From positions 1 to 21,065 of the IMG/VR virus record IMGVR_UViG_3300021437_000100: DNA of 21,065 nucleotides; one strand, given 5' to 3'. The translations under genes and the position numbers were made by a program. Each line of letters opens with the position of its first letter. Position 1 is the stretch's first letter. The notes under the pieces were generated by a model that was not told where the DNA came from, made no database searches, and saw only the letters and a list, made by a program, of their open reading frames with translations. Of the stretch, positions 1-4,654 are shown in pieces. The DNA is from a virus.

Positions 1-272
1 GCCAGTTCTTCTGGCTCGCGCGCATCTATCGCACCACACTTAGGGCAAACACTACCGTTCTTCACGTACTGGTTCTTTGCTGACACCCATTCGTGCTGAC
101 AGGTCTGCTGTGGTGCTGCCTGAATCACAATTGGCGGCGGTGGGTCAAGTGCTTTCAGTGATGCGATTCTTTCCAGCAACATAACGTAAGCCTCTTTGTA
201 GGCTCTAGCTTCTTCCCTGTAATGTGCAGAAGTCTTTAATCCTTGACGGTATCCTTCTTCGTATTCACTCAT
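1..272 (-). CDS. Small zinc-ribbon-like phage protein, 3' end cut by the window
   Basis: The frame opens with ATG at 272 and stays open to base 1, giving 90 codons without a stop, so the C-terminus lies outside the window. The N-terminal half is charged and rich in Tyr/Glu/Ala, followed by a proline run (DPPPP). The C-terminal part holds CQHEW and, after about 15 residues, CPKCG, a C-x-H plus C-x2-C arrangement typical of small phage zinc ribbons. The ATG overlaps the stop of the preceding gene as ATGA, so translation is probably coupled. Function is unknown; metal binding is inferred from spacing only. It is the last visible gene of the operon that starts near 3124. Confidence 0.7.
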   Translation of the reverse strand, partial: MSEYEEGYRQGLKTSAHYREEARAYKEAYVMLLERIASLKALDPPPPIVIQAAPQQTCQHEWVSAKNQYVKNGSVCPKCGAIDAREPEEL

Positions 273-568
273 TTCCGTGCCTCCTTCATAGCTTCGTCAA
301 CCACCATGTCTAAGTCAGTTCCCATGAACCGGATATTCAAAGAGTCAGCATTCGGTAACTCACGCAGCCACCGATACCGTCTAGCATCCTTAGTAAACGC
401 AGTTTTCTTTTCCTCGAACTTTGCTTCGTGTGGTGCTGCCAGCATTGCTTCCCACATTGCATCTCGGGCGGCAATGATTGCTCTGGTTGTTTCAACAACC
501 CCTTCGTAACGTGTACCAAACACAATCATCTTGATTGCGTCATCGCTCATTGGTGCTGGCTTATTCAT
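269..568 (-). CDS. Hypothetical phage protein with a DARRYRWLRE motif
   Basis: A 99-residue protein. The ATG at 568 is chosen because AAGGAGAG lies six bases upstream; longer frames beginning upstream run through a neighbouring gene and lack such a site. The C-terminal half contains DARRYRWLRE and ends DMVVDEAMKEARK. A DAxRYRWLR block followed by a short acidic helix is a layout I recognise from many small proteobacterial phage proteins of unknown role. The gene at 1060-1305 shows a similar plan (DAARLKGLRE, then AIDAAIAAHKE), suggesting paralogy. The first 18 bases of the gene match the start of the 15-codon frame at 886-933. The start overlaps the end of the 561-722 gene by 8 bases. Confidence 0.75.
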   Translation of the reverse strand: MNKPAPMSDDAIKMIVFGTRYEGVVETTRAIIAARDAMWEAMLAAPHEAKFEEKKTAFTKDARRYRWLRELPNADSLNIRFMGTDLDMVVDEAMKEARK

Positions 569-569
569 G
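551..569. repeat. 19-bp direct repeat, copy 1
   Basis: The plus-strand sequence tggtgctggcttattcatg occurs here and again at 916-934. On the minus strand it encodes the start codon and first residues MNKPAP. The match is exact over 19 bases, which points to a shared origin of the two gene starts. Confidence 0.8.
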
Positions 570-722
570 GTTGCTCTCCTTGCAAGGTGTGCTAATGATG
601 CGGCGGCAAATCTTGCATTCGCTGTGGTAATACCCGTTGTAAATCCATCCACTACGCGCACCCAAATGTCCTGTCTTTTCACAAAGCCAAAAGCGCAGTC
701 GTTCAAACCAATGTTCGCTCAT
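561..722 (-). CDS. Small Cys/His-rich protein, possible zinc knuckle
   Basis: A 53-residue protein read from the sequence. The ATG at 722 follows GAGAGGAAACCG, a good ribosome binding site. The N-terminal part is aromatic and basic (HWFERLRFWLC); the centre carries YYHSECKICRR, i.e. H-x2-C-x2-C, with further Cys at residue 14 and near the C-terminus. This resembles small phage proteins thought to bind zinc; metal binding is inferred, not shown. The start overlaps the upstream stop as ATGA and the 3' end overlaps the next gene's start by 8 bases, so it sits in a translationally coupled chain. No function can be assigned. Confidence 0.7.
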   Translation of the reverse strand: MSEHWFERLRFWLCEKTGHLGARSGWIYNGYYHSECKICRRIISTPCKESNHE

Positions 723-889
723 GTCGGTTTCCTCTCTCCGCGCTCAAATGCTTCGCGGTTGTCTGCTGCGTTATGAACAATGGTTCCATCTTCGTTTGTC
801 GTTGGCGCACACCAACACCATTGACCGGCTTCATGTGTGTGCGTGTCTTCAACAGGGATAACGTGTATCTGCCATCCTCCGTAGCTCAT
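719..889 (-). CDS. Small conserved phage protein with a CWCAPT motif
   Basis: A 56-residue protein with ATG at 889, preceded by AAGGAGCAGAC (Shine-Dalgarno AAGGAG, five-base spacing). Its order of motifs is WQIHVIPVEDTHTHE, then CWCAPT, then IVHNAADNREAFE. I recognise this W-x-IxPxxDxxxH ... CWCxPT ... VHxxxDxRE plan from small proteins of proteobacterial phages and prophages; its function is unknown. Two Cys and three His could bind a metal, which is inference. The stop overlaps the next start as ATGA. Confidence 0.75.
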   Translation of the reverse strand: MSYGGWQIHVIPVEDTHTHEAGQWCWCAPTTNEDGTIVHNAADNREAFERGERKPT

Positions 890-933
890 GTCTGCTCCTT
901 CTGCGCTGCTCCTGATGGTGCTGGCTTATTCAT
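886..933 (-). CDS. 15-residue frame, probable remnant or coupling peptide
   Basis: ATG at 933 overlaps the stop of the membrane-protein gene (ATGA) and its own TGA overlaps the next ATG, so it bridges two genes exactly. The peptide is MNKPAPSGAAQKEQT. Its first 18 coding bases are identical to the start of the 269-568 gene, so it looks like what is left of a deleted paralogue whose start and tail were joined. It carries the ribosome binding site of the next gene near its end. It may simply keep ribosomes coupled; a product is not certain. Confidence 0.4.
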   Translation of the reverse strand: MNKPAPSGAAQKEQT

Positions 934-934
934 G
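916..934. repeat. 19-bp direct repeat, copy 2
   Basis: Second exact copy of tggtgctggcttattcatg (other copy 551-569). It covers the start of the 15-residue frame. The copies are 365 bases apart in the same orientation and could support homologous deletion or duplication of the genes between them. Confidence 0.8.
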
Positions 935-1070
935 TCAGACTCCAAACAATAAAGTGCTTAACAAAAGGCCATGCCCAAGGGATTGCGACAAATAGCACAA
1001 ACCCAATCGCAATGCCCATTAATATGAGAGGAAAAATAATTCCCCAAAAGAAAGCTGATTCACTCCACAT
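930..1070 (-). CDS. 46-residue single-span membrane protein
   Basis: Start ATG at 1070, with AAGGAG about eight bases upstream (minus strand AAGGAGAATACAA). Residues about 7 to 32 are almost uninterrupted hydrophobic (FFWGIIFPLILMGIAIGFVL onwards), followed by IPWAWPFVKHF, so one transmembrane helix with a tryptophan-rich interface is expected. There is no signal-peptidase-like end. The start lies inside the last codons of the 1060-1305 gene (11-base overlap) and the stop overlaps the next ATG. Small membrane proteins like this in phage accessory regions can act as host-membrane modulators or holin-like peptides, but nothing here shows which. Confidence 0.65.
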   Translation of the reverse strand: MWSESAFFWGIIFPLILMGIAIGFVLFVAIPWAWPFVKHFIVWSLT

Positions 1071-1305
1071 TTGTATTCTCCTTGTGCGCTGCTATTGCTG
1101 CATCGATTGCTGCGTTAAATGTGTTTCCGTAATAACAGTCATCGTCAACTTTAATAATCCACGTTCTAGTTGCATCATCCTGAAATAACTTAACAGTCGT
1201 ATCAGAACTGTCTTGCCAATAGCCGCAAAGTTCTCGCAATCCTTTTAGCCTCGCCGCATCCTTCGCAAGCTCTGCTGTGGGGATAATGGTGTATTCGGTG
1301 GTCAT
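1060..1305 (-). CDS. Hypothetical phage protein, DAARLKGLRE family look-alike
   Basis: An 81-residue protein with ATG at 1305, preceded by GGAGAAAAAGCC. Order of blocks: an N-terminal TTEYTIIPTAELAKDAARL, LRELCGYW, then TWIIKVDDDCYYG, and a final helix FNAAIDAAIAAHKE. The DAxRLxxLRE block plus Ala-rich C-terminal helix parallels the 269-568 protein, suggesting the two descend from one family. Function unknown. The start codon overlaps the stop of the 31-residue membrane peptide gene. Confidence 0.75.
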   Translation of the reverse strand: MTTEYTIIPTAELAKDAARLKGLRELCGYWQDSSDTTVKLFQDDATRTWIIKVDDDCYYGNTFNAAIDAAIAAHKENTNVE

Positions 1306-1397
1306 GGCTTTTTCTCCAGCGCGGAAGCGATACGGTTAAGGTGAATGGCAATGAGTGCCAGTTGTATAAATATTGCAAACAGCCAGTACGACTCCAT
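1302..1397 (-). CDS. 31-residue membrane miniprotein
   Basis: A very short gene with ATG at 1397 preceded by AAGGAGAGAAGTAAG. The peptide begins MESYWLFAIFIQLALIAIHL and ends NRIASALEKKP, i.e. a single hydrophobic helix at about residues 4 to 20 with a basic tail, so an N-out, C-in single-pass membrane peptide is likely by the positive-inside rule. The stop overlaps the next start (ATGA). Its good ribosome binding site and exact fit between two genes argue that it is real. Role unknown. Confidence 0.6.
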   Translation of the reverse strand: MESYWLFAIFIQLALIAIHLNRIASALEKKP

Positions 1398-1398
1398 C

Positions 1399-1818
1399 TT
1401 ACTTCTCTCCTTGTGCTGACATTGCTGCGTCGAAAGCATGCTCTACCGCAAGCCAATCACTGCCATCGCCTAATTGACGCACGGGGCCAATCATCAACTT
1501 TAGGAACGCTTCTGCATCAGCTTTGGTGCCAAAACGCAGCGCTTCAAAAGCATTAAATTCAGCGAGTAAATTTCGCCCAAGCCAATACACGTTGCTGCTA
1601 ACGTCCGGTCGGTACTCAAGCAGCCAGCCATACTCTGTCGGCGGTTCGGGTATCTGTTGTGGCGGCTGTGGGGATGCGGATAGCGGAGAAAAAGTCATCC
1701 AATCCAGCAACTTCAAAACATCACGGCCCCAAGCCTCGTAATCTTTGCGTGCCACATTGCCGCGCTTTCCGTTTGCAGCCTTCGCCAGTTCAGCGAGTTT
1801 TTCGTATTCAGGTTTCAT
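1399..1818 (-). CDS. Hypothetical phage protein
   Basis: A 139-residue protein; ATG at 1818 follows AAGGAAACAC, a good ribosome binding site. The N-terminus (about 1-45) is helical and charged, followed by a Pro/Gln-rich linker (SASPQPPQQIPEPP, about 47-60) and a C-terminal domain with YGWLLEYRP, VYWLGRN and a stretch around LRFGTKADAEAFL. The second half resembles small phage proteins in which a W/E-rich strand set precedes an FxTxxDAxxF helix; no function is known to me. It ends with a DAAMSAQGEK helix like its neighbours. Its start overlaps the end of the 1815-2108 gene. Confidence 0.75.
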   Translation of the reverse strand: MKPEYEKLAELAKAANGKRGNVARKDYEAWGRDVLKLLDWMTFSPLSASPQPPQQIPEPPTEYGWLLEYRPDVSSNVYWLGRNLLAEFNAFEALRFGTKADAEAFLKLMIGPVRQLGDGSDWLAVEHAFDAAMSAQGEK

Positions 1819-2108
1819 GGTGTTTCCTTGATTGTGTGAAGCGATGTACTGATTGGAACGTCTTTGAAAAAGTGTGCAACCTTGAGCGGCTCACCGGGCG
1901 GAATCCACCCACCCGCATAGCCTTTCCACGTATCAGTTTGACTGCCAACTATTCCAACCACTTCCACCTCCTTGCCTTGGTCAAGGATTGCGAGGGCTGC
2001 TTTCAGTTTTTCTTGAATAACTTCCATGCCGCTGTACGTAGCTGCCGCGAGTTGAACTATCAATAAACTCTCAATCACCTTCACTTGCTCGTCTGTGTAG
2101 AATTTCAT
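1815..2108 (-). CDS. Hypothetical protein, paralogue of its upstream neighbour
   Basis: A 97-residue protein. The start MKFYTDEQVKV at 2108 is preferred over a longer frame because AAGGAGACGAA stands directly upstream. It opens with a helical region (about residues 3-45), contains LAILDQGKEVEVVG near residue 50, and ends HTIKETP. The gene just upstream has AILDKTPEVEVVG and ends AIKETK, so the two look like tandem duplicates that diverged. Function unknown. Confidence 0.75.
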   Translation of the reverse strand: MKFYTDEQVKVIESLLIVQLAAATYSGMEVIQEKLKAALAILDQGKEVEVVGIVGSQTDTWKGYAGGWIPPGEPLKVAHFFKDVPISTSLHTIKETP

Positions 2109-2410
2109 TTCGTCTCCTTGATGGCGTAGAGGGGTCTTGGTAAACACGGCGCGTTATCAGGCTTGCCATGTAGTTCGCAGTTCCAAGATACGCAGTTAGT
2201 ACACGGCTTTTCTTCGCTGTGCCCAACAACCTCCACCTCTGGCGTCTTGTCCAGAATGGCGATGGCTTCGGTTGCACTACCGTCTACAACAAATGGGTGC
2301 TGCCCGTTAGCACCATCCCAACGATTGCTGTGACGCTGTAAAAAATCGTGCAGGTCAGACAAAGCCTCCCGCACCTTCGCGCGTTCTTCGGCTGTGATGA
2401 TGTGGATCAT
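2105..2410 (-). CDS. Hypothetical protein with EVEVVG block and Cys cluster
   Basis: A 101-residue protein. The start MIHIITAEERAKV at 2410 fits gene packing: the ATG overlaps the previous gene's stop (ATGA). A longer frame starts further upstream but runs inside that gene. After a helical N-terminus and AILDKTPEVEVVG it carries CTNCVSWNCELHG and a later Cys (NAPCLPRP), i.e. four Cys and one His that could bind a metal. The central EVEVVG block and the AIKETK end match the downstream 1815-2108 gene, which lacks the Cys cluster. Function unknown. Confidence 0.7.
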   Translation of the reverse strand: MIHIITAEERAKVREALSDLHDFLQRHSNRWDGANGQHPFVVDGSATEAIAILDKTPEVEVVGHSEEKPCTNCVSWNCELHGKPDNAPCLPRPLYAIKETK

Positions 2411-2697
2411 TTCTTCGTTCCAATCACAGCCATTGCGATGGCTTTCTGCGGGGTGTCTGCCCAATTGTTAGGTGGTGATGCCCATCCATTCTTTTGAATA
2501 TCACAGTTCAGCGAATGTTTTGGAAAGCAGTCGTACTTCTCGGCGATGGGTCCGATGACGTTCCAGTCGCGGTAATCAAAATCTTGAAAACCGAAATCTG
2601 TATTAACCATTATCTGTTTTCGCTTATAGCAGAAGACTTTCTTTTTATCCCACCCAATTGCCAGTGCAAGAGCTTTACTGATTTGAAGATCGTTCAT
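2407..2697 (-). CDS. NinX/DUF2591-like phage protein
   Basis: A 96-residue protein with ATG at 2697 preceded by GAGGGCGT. It starts MNDLQISKALALAIGW, then FDYRDWNVIGPIAEKY, CFPKHSLNCD and a C-terminal DTPQKAIAMAVIG. The order (short helix, W/GP block, W-x-A block, then DxPxxAxxxA helix) resembles NinX/DUF2591-type small proteins of lambdoid and enteric phages, whose role is unclear. This is recalled similarity, not a search. The start overlaps the upstream stop as ATGA. Confidence 0.7.
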   Translation of the reverse strand: MNDLQISKALALAIGWDKKKVFCYKRKQIMVNTDFGFQDFDYRDWNVIGPIAEKYDCFPKHSLNCDIQKNGWASPPNNWADTPQKAIAMAVIGTKK

Positions 2698-2897
2698 ACG
2701 CCCTCGGAAGTTTCTCGTGCATCATTAAGTTCTTGTTGCAGTTTGTTATTTTCCGCAACCAAATCACGGATAATATCTGCGTGAGTATGAAGCCGAGGAA
2801 TCAAATCAATCAGCTTCATGTCAGTTCGTCGCAAACGATCTACGATATTCCCGACGTCGTTTGCTACTTTCAGATAAGTTTCAAGTTTGTTTTTCAT
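2694..2897 (-). CDS. Small coiled-coil protein
   Basis: A 67-residue protein starting MKNKLETYLKVANDVG at 2897. It is almost entirely predicted helix; residues about 25-60 (DMKLIDLIPRL to KLQQELNDARE) have heptad-like hydrophobic spacing, suggesting a coiled coil and oligomerisation. Only two bases separate it from the preceding stop and no strong ribosome binding site is seen, so translation may be reinitiated. No function can be assigned. Base composition changes about here: genes downstream are more GC-rich, genes upstream more AT-rich. Confidence 0.7.
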   Translation of the reverse strand: MKNKLETYLKVANDVGNIVDRLRRTDMKLIDLIPRLHTHADIIRDLVAENNKLQQELNDARETSEGV

Positions 2898-2899
2898 AA

Positions 2900-3124
2900 T
2901 TAACTACGAACTACTCCGCGCCATGGAAGATCCTGTGAAGCACTATAACCAAAAAGATCACGACTTGACCTTTTCTCGGCTTCCTTTTTGGTATTATACC
3001 CAAGACCAAATCCTTGACCATCCCAAAAACAATAGCGCCATTTGGCAGTATAAAGACGCTTGTATACACCGCGGCGCGCAGGTTTCTGTTCACCGCTATA
3101 AATCCCAGTAAGTTTCGTTTTCAT
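2900..3124 (-). CDS. Small conserved phage protein ending in a PWRG block
   Basis: A 74-residue protein. The start MKTKLTGIYSG at 3124 is chosen because a strong promoter lies directly upstream; an earlier GTG would lie upstream of the -35. Blocks: GIYSGEQKPARRGVYKR, then YCFWDGQGFG, then a C-terminal QDLPWRGV. The order (KPxRxGVY, Y/F-W strand, PWRG near the C-terminus) is one I recognise from many small phage proteins of unknown role. The -10 ends six bases before the ATG and no Shine-Dalgarno is present, so this mRNA is probably leaderless. It is the first gene of the left-hand operon. Confidence 0.75.
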   Translation of the reverse strand: MKTKLTGIYSGEQKPARRGVYKRLYTAKWRYCFWDGQGFGLGYNTKKEAEKRSSRDLFGYSASQDLPWRGVVRS

Positions 3125-3130
3125 GTGATT

Positions 3131-3159
3131 ATTATAATACACAAATGAATTAAAGTAAA
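3131..3159 (-). promoter_or_regulatory. Sigma70/T4-early-like promoter of the left-hand operon
   Basis: Minus strand -35 TTTACT (3159-3154), 17-base spacer starting TTAATTC, -10 TATAAT (3136-3131). The expected start of transcription is at about 3124, the first base of the downstream ATG. Six further elements in the window share the layout. Here the -35 lies within the end of the upstream broken gene, unlike the other six, which follow a stop codon directly. Confidence 0.8.
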
Positions 3160-3325
3160 CCACCACATTTCTCTATGGTTGCATTAATAAACATAGTCTC
3201 ATACTGATCTAGGTAGCGAATGTGATCACCACTGCGTTTTAGAGACCATATCCATCGGAAGTCCATTCTAGTTTCTCGTAAACTAAGACTGCGCCATCTG
3301 GCAATTCAATTGTTTTGATTTTCAT
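3150..3325 (-). pseudogene. Small gene interrupted by a frameshift (or two overlapping tiny genes)
   Basis: From ATG 3325 the frame reads MKIKTIELPDGAVLVYEKLE and stops at 3239 after 28 residues (ending SDGYGL). A second frame, entered around 3245 or from ATG 3266, continues SLKRSGDHIRYLDQY then ETMFINATIEKCGGLL and stops at 3150. Adding one base near 3245-3250 would join them into one protein of about 58 residues with ...EWTSDGYG-SLKRSGDH..., which reads naturally. No classical slippery heptamer is seen, so a one-base deletion, real or from sequencing, is the simplest reading. Function unknown. The start overlaps the nuclease gene's end by 20 bases. Confidence 0.5.
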
Positions 3326-3962
3326 ATAGTTGTCTCACAAGTTTGAACTCTGTCACCCACTCGGTTAATTTAACGTCATACACAAGAACACCATCATCCT
3401 CGGTAGTAATCAGAATTCTGGCCATAGTTACTAATTCACCGGTCCGTTCGTACCAAGCAACAGCATACGCGGCGCACTGCATATAATAACTATAAATTTC
3501 TTCGGCTGTTTTGAATCGACGAGAAGTCTTAAAGTCAACTATGAATGTCCGCCCATCAATCTTGGCTATACAGTCAACTGTTCCCGCGACGCGAAGCTTA
3601 TCACTCCACAGACCTTGTTCCAACGCATATACAACTTCGAACTTATTGAGTTCAACTTGTAATGCGGCAAACATCTTTTTCTCGGTGGTGTGAAACCACT
3701 TAAAGACTTCTTTGTTTTTACAGAGGATATAGTTTTCCGCTGCTTCGTGAATAAGAGTCCCACGTTTTGCAGCTGCATCTCCAACTCTTTTGGCTTCTTC
3801 CTCGCCAACCGCTTCTCGCCACGCATCGAGCTCGGGATTTTTCATTGATCCCAAGACTGTAGTTACACTTGGGTATAAGTTTCCATCTGGTGTACGGTAA
3901 AGACGGCCGTTTGGAGAGTCAATTCTCTCGCACTTATCAATATGACGCAATTCAAGTTTCAT
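3306..3962 (-). CDS. PD-(D/E)XK nuclease, RecB/Cas4-like exonuclease fold
   Basis: A 218-residue protein from MKLELRHIDKC at 3962. It has the RecB-type nuclease motifs in order: YPSVTTVLG near the N-terminus (about 30-38), RGTLIHEAAENY (H72, E73), GTVDCIA with D130, IVDFKTS with D143 and K145, and MQCAAYAVAW with Q162 and Y166. These match the GxxxH, D, D-x-K and Q-x3-Y motifs of the family, which cut DNA ends using Mg or Mn. The Cys residues of iron-sulfur Cas4 enzymes are not in evidence. Such enzymes in phages take part in recombination or degradation of DNA. It lies between a terminator-like hairpin and a small broken gene and may have its own weak promoter. Confidence 0.85.
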   Translation of the reverse strand: MKLELRHIDKCERIDSPNGRLYRTPDGNLYPSVTTVLGSMKNPELDAWREAVGEEEAKRVGDAAAKRGTLIHEAAENYILCKNKEVFKWFHTTEKKMFAALQVELNKFEVVYALEQGLWSDKLRVAGTVDCIAKIDGRTFIVDFKTSRRFKTAEEIYSYYMQCAAYAVAWYERTGELVTMARILITTEDDGVLVYDVKLTEWVTEFKLVRQLYENQNN

Positions 3963-3968
3963 ACCATA

Positions 3969-3997
3969 ATAATACCACAAAAGAATAAACCCAGAAA
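3969..3997 (-). promoter_or_regulatory. Weak candidate promoter for the nuclease gene
   Basis: Minus strand TGGTATTAT (extended -10, TATTAT at 3974-3969) lies six bases before the ATG at 3962. At 17 bases upstream the -35 would be TTTCTG, a poor match, but the sequence keeps the TTTATTC and GTGG blocks seen near the -10 of the better promoters, two bases closer. If active it would also give a leaderless mRNA. Confidence 0.35.
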
Positions 3998-4016
3998 TAA
4001 AAAGATTATTTCTAGG
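3979..4016 (-). terminator. Intrinsic-terminator-like hairpin after the endolysin
   Basis: On the minus strand CCTAGAAATAA (4016-4006) pairs with TTATTTCTGGG (4000-3990) across a five-base loop, an 11-bp stem with one T-G pair, followed by the T-rich tail TTTATTCTTTT (3989-3979). The stem is AT-rich apart from its base, so strength is uncertain. It closes the FmdB-PhoH-endolysin unit. Confidence 0.6.
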
Positions 4017-4028
4017 TCCTTTTTGTTG

Positions 4029-4043
4029 GGAGTATAATACTCC
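4029..4043. repeat. Perfect 15-bp palindrome GGAGTATTATACTCC
   Basis: Seven-base arms GGAGTAT/ATACTCC around one central base, located between the endolysin stop (4051) and the terminator hairpin. It lacks a T tract on either side, so it is not itself a standard terminator. It could be an operator-like site or an RNA hairpin protecting the 3' end. Confidence 0.5.
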
Positions 4044-4050
4044 TGTGGTT

Positions 4051-4653
4051 TTACAGAATACTTAGAGCTGTTTGATATACACTCTGTCTGTGTTCTAGTC
4101 CAATAACTCCACCATTGATTCTCTTGGTTAGCTGTATGAAATCAGTAACTGCAAGTAAGTTATTAGACTTCCAGAACCATAGAGCACTACCCAATGCATT
4201 TGGCTTATGTAGTAGTAAATCCGGATCATCCAAAAGGACTTGTTCATGACCGAATAGTTCTTCACTGCAGTGCATGTAGTTTGCTTTACCGGTGACTTGT
4301 AGGACTCCACGGCCCCTAAACCTATAGCCGTCACCACTATCAGCAGGGCCATTACCCATGCGATTAGCATAGACAATATTAGCAATAGCTTCAGGGTTGC
4401 GGTGGTAAGGTGCAACGTCGATGTTCTTAAAATACTTAGGAAAAACAATTTTCAACCTATCAGCACTATAGTTCAAATTTTCTGCAAGGATATTATATGA
4501 ACTAGATTCATGCGCGGTTTGAGCGATAAAAGCTGCCACCTGTTCTTTCGTGGTGAAACCCCACTCAGGAAGCTCGGTAGAAATAATATCGCACCACTCT
4601 TCTGGCTCTTTACAGAGCGGTAGAATTGCAGTAAATTGTTCTAATGTAAACAT
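4051..4653 (-). CDS. GH19-family endolysin (chitinase-like lysozyme)
   Basis: A 200-residue enzyme expected to cleave the glycan strands of peptidoglycan at lysis. Family 19 signatures: FIAQTAHESSSYNILAENLN with the general acid E49 and a second Glu at E58, the DGYRFRGRGVLQVTGKANY block (about 108-126) and LGSALWFWKS near residue 160. Length is normal for a single-domain GH19 phage endolysin; there is no cell-wall-binding domain, signal peptide or signal-anchor helix, so release should need a holin. It starts two bases after the phoH-like stop with a weak GGGA site, and sits with PhoH and an FmdB-like gene between two terminators. No T4-type late promoter (TATAAATA) is visible upstream. Confidence 0.9.
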   Translation of the reverse strand: MFTLEQFTAILPLCKEPEEWCDIISTELPEWGFTTKEQVAAFIAQTAHESSSYNILAENLNYSADRLKIVFPKYFKNIDVAPYHRNPEAIANIVYANRMGNGPADSGDGYRFRGRGVLQVTGKANYMHCSEELFGHEQVLLDDPDLLLHKPNALGSALWFWKSNNLLAVTDFIQLTKRINGGVIGLEHRQSVYQTALSIL

Positions 4654-4654
4654 A

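Noticed and set aside
1365-1372. TATAAATA on the plus strand, identical to the T4 late promoter core
   Set aside because: It lies inside the 31-residue membrane gene and points away from all genes in the window; a single eight-base match in AT-rich coding sequence is likely chance.
2105-2464. A longer 119-residue reading of the Cys-cluster protein
   Set aside because: The extra residues fall inside the 2407-2697 gene in another frame and the ATGA junction at 2410 is the usual start arrangement in this region.
3125-3166. An upstream GTG start for the 2900-3124 gene
   Set aside because: It would place the start codon upstream of the -35 region, so transcripts from this promoter could not use it, and no ribosome binding site is seen.
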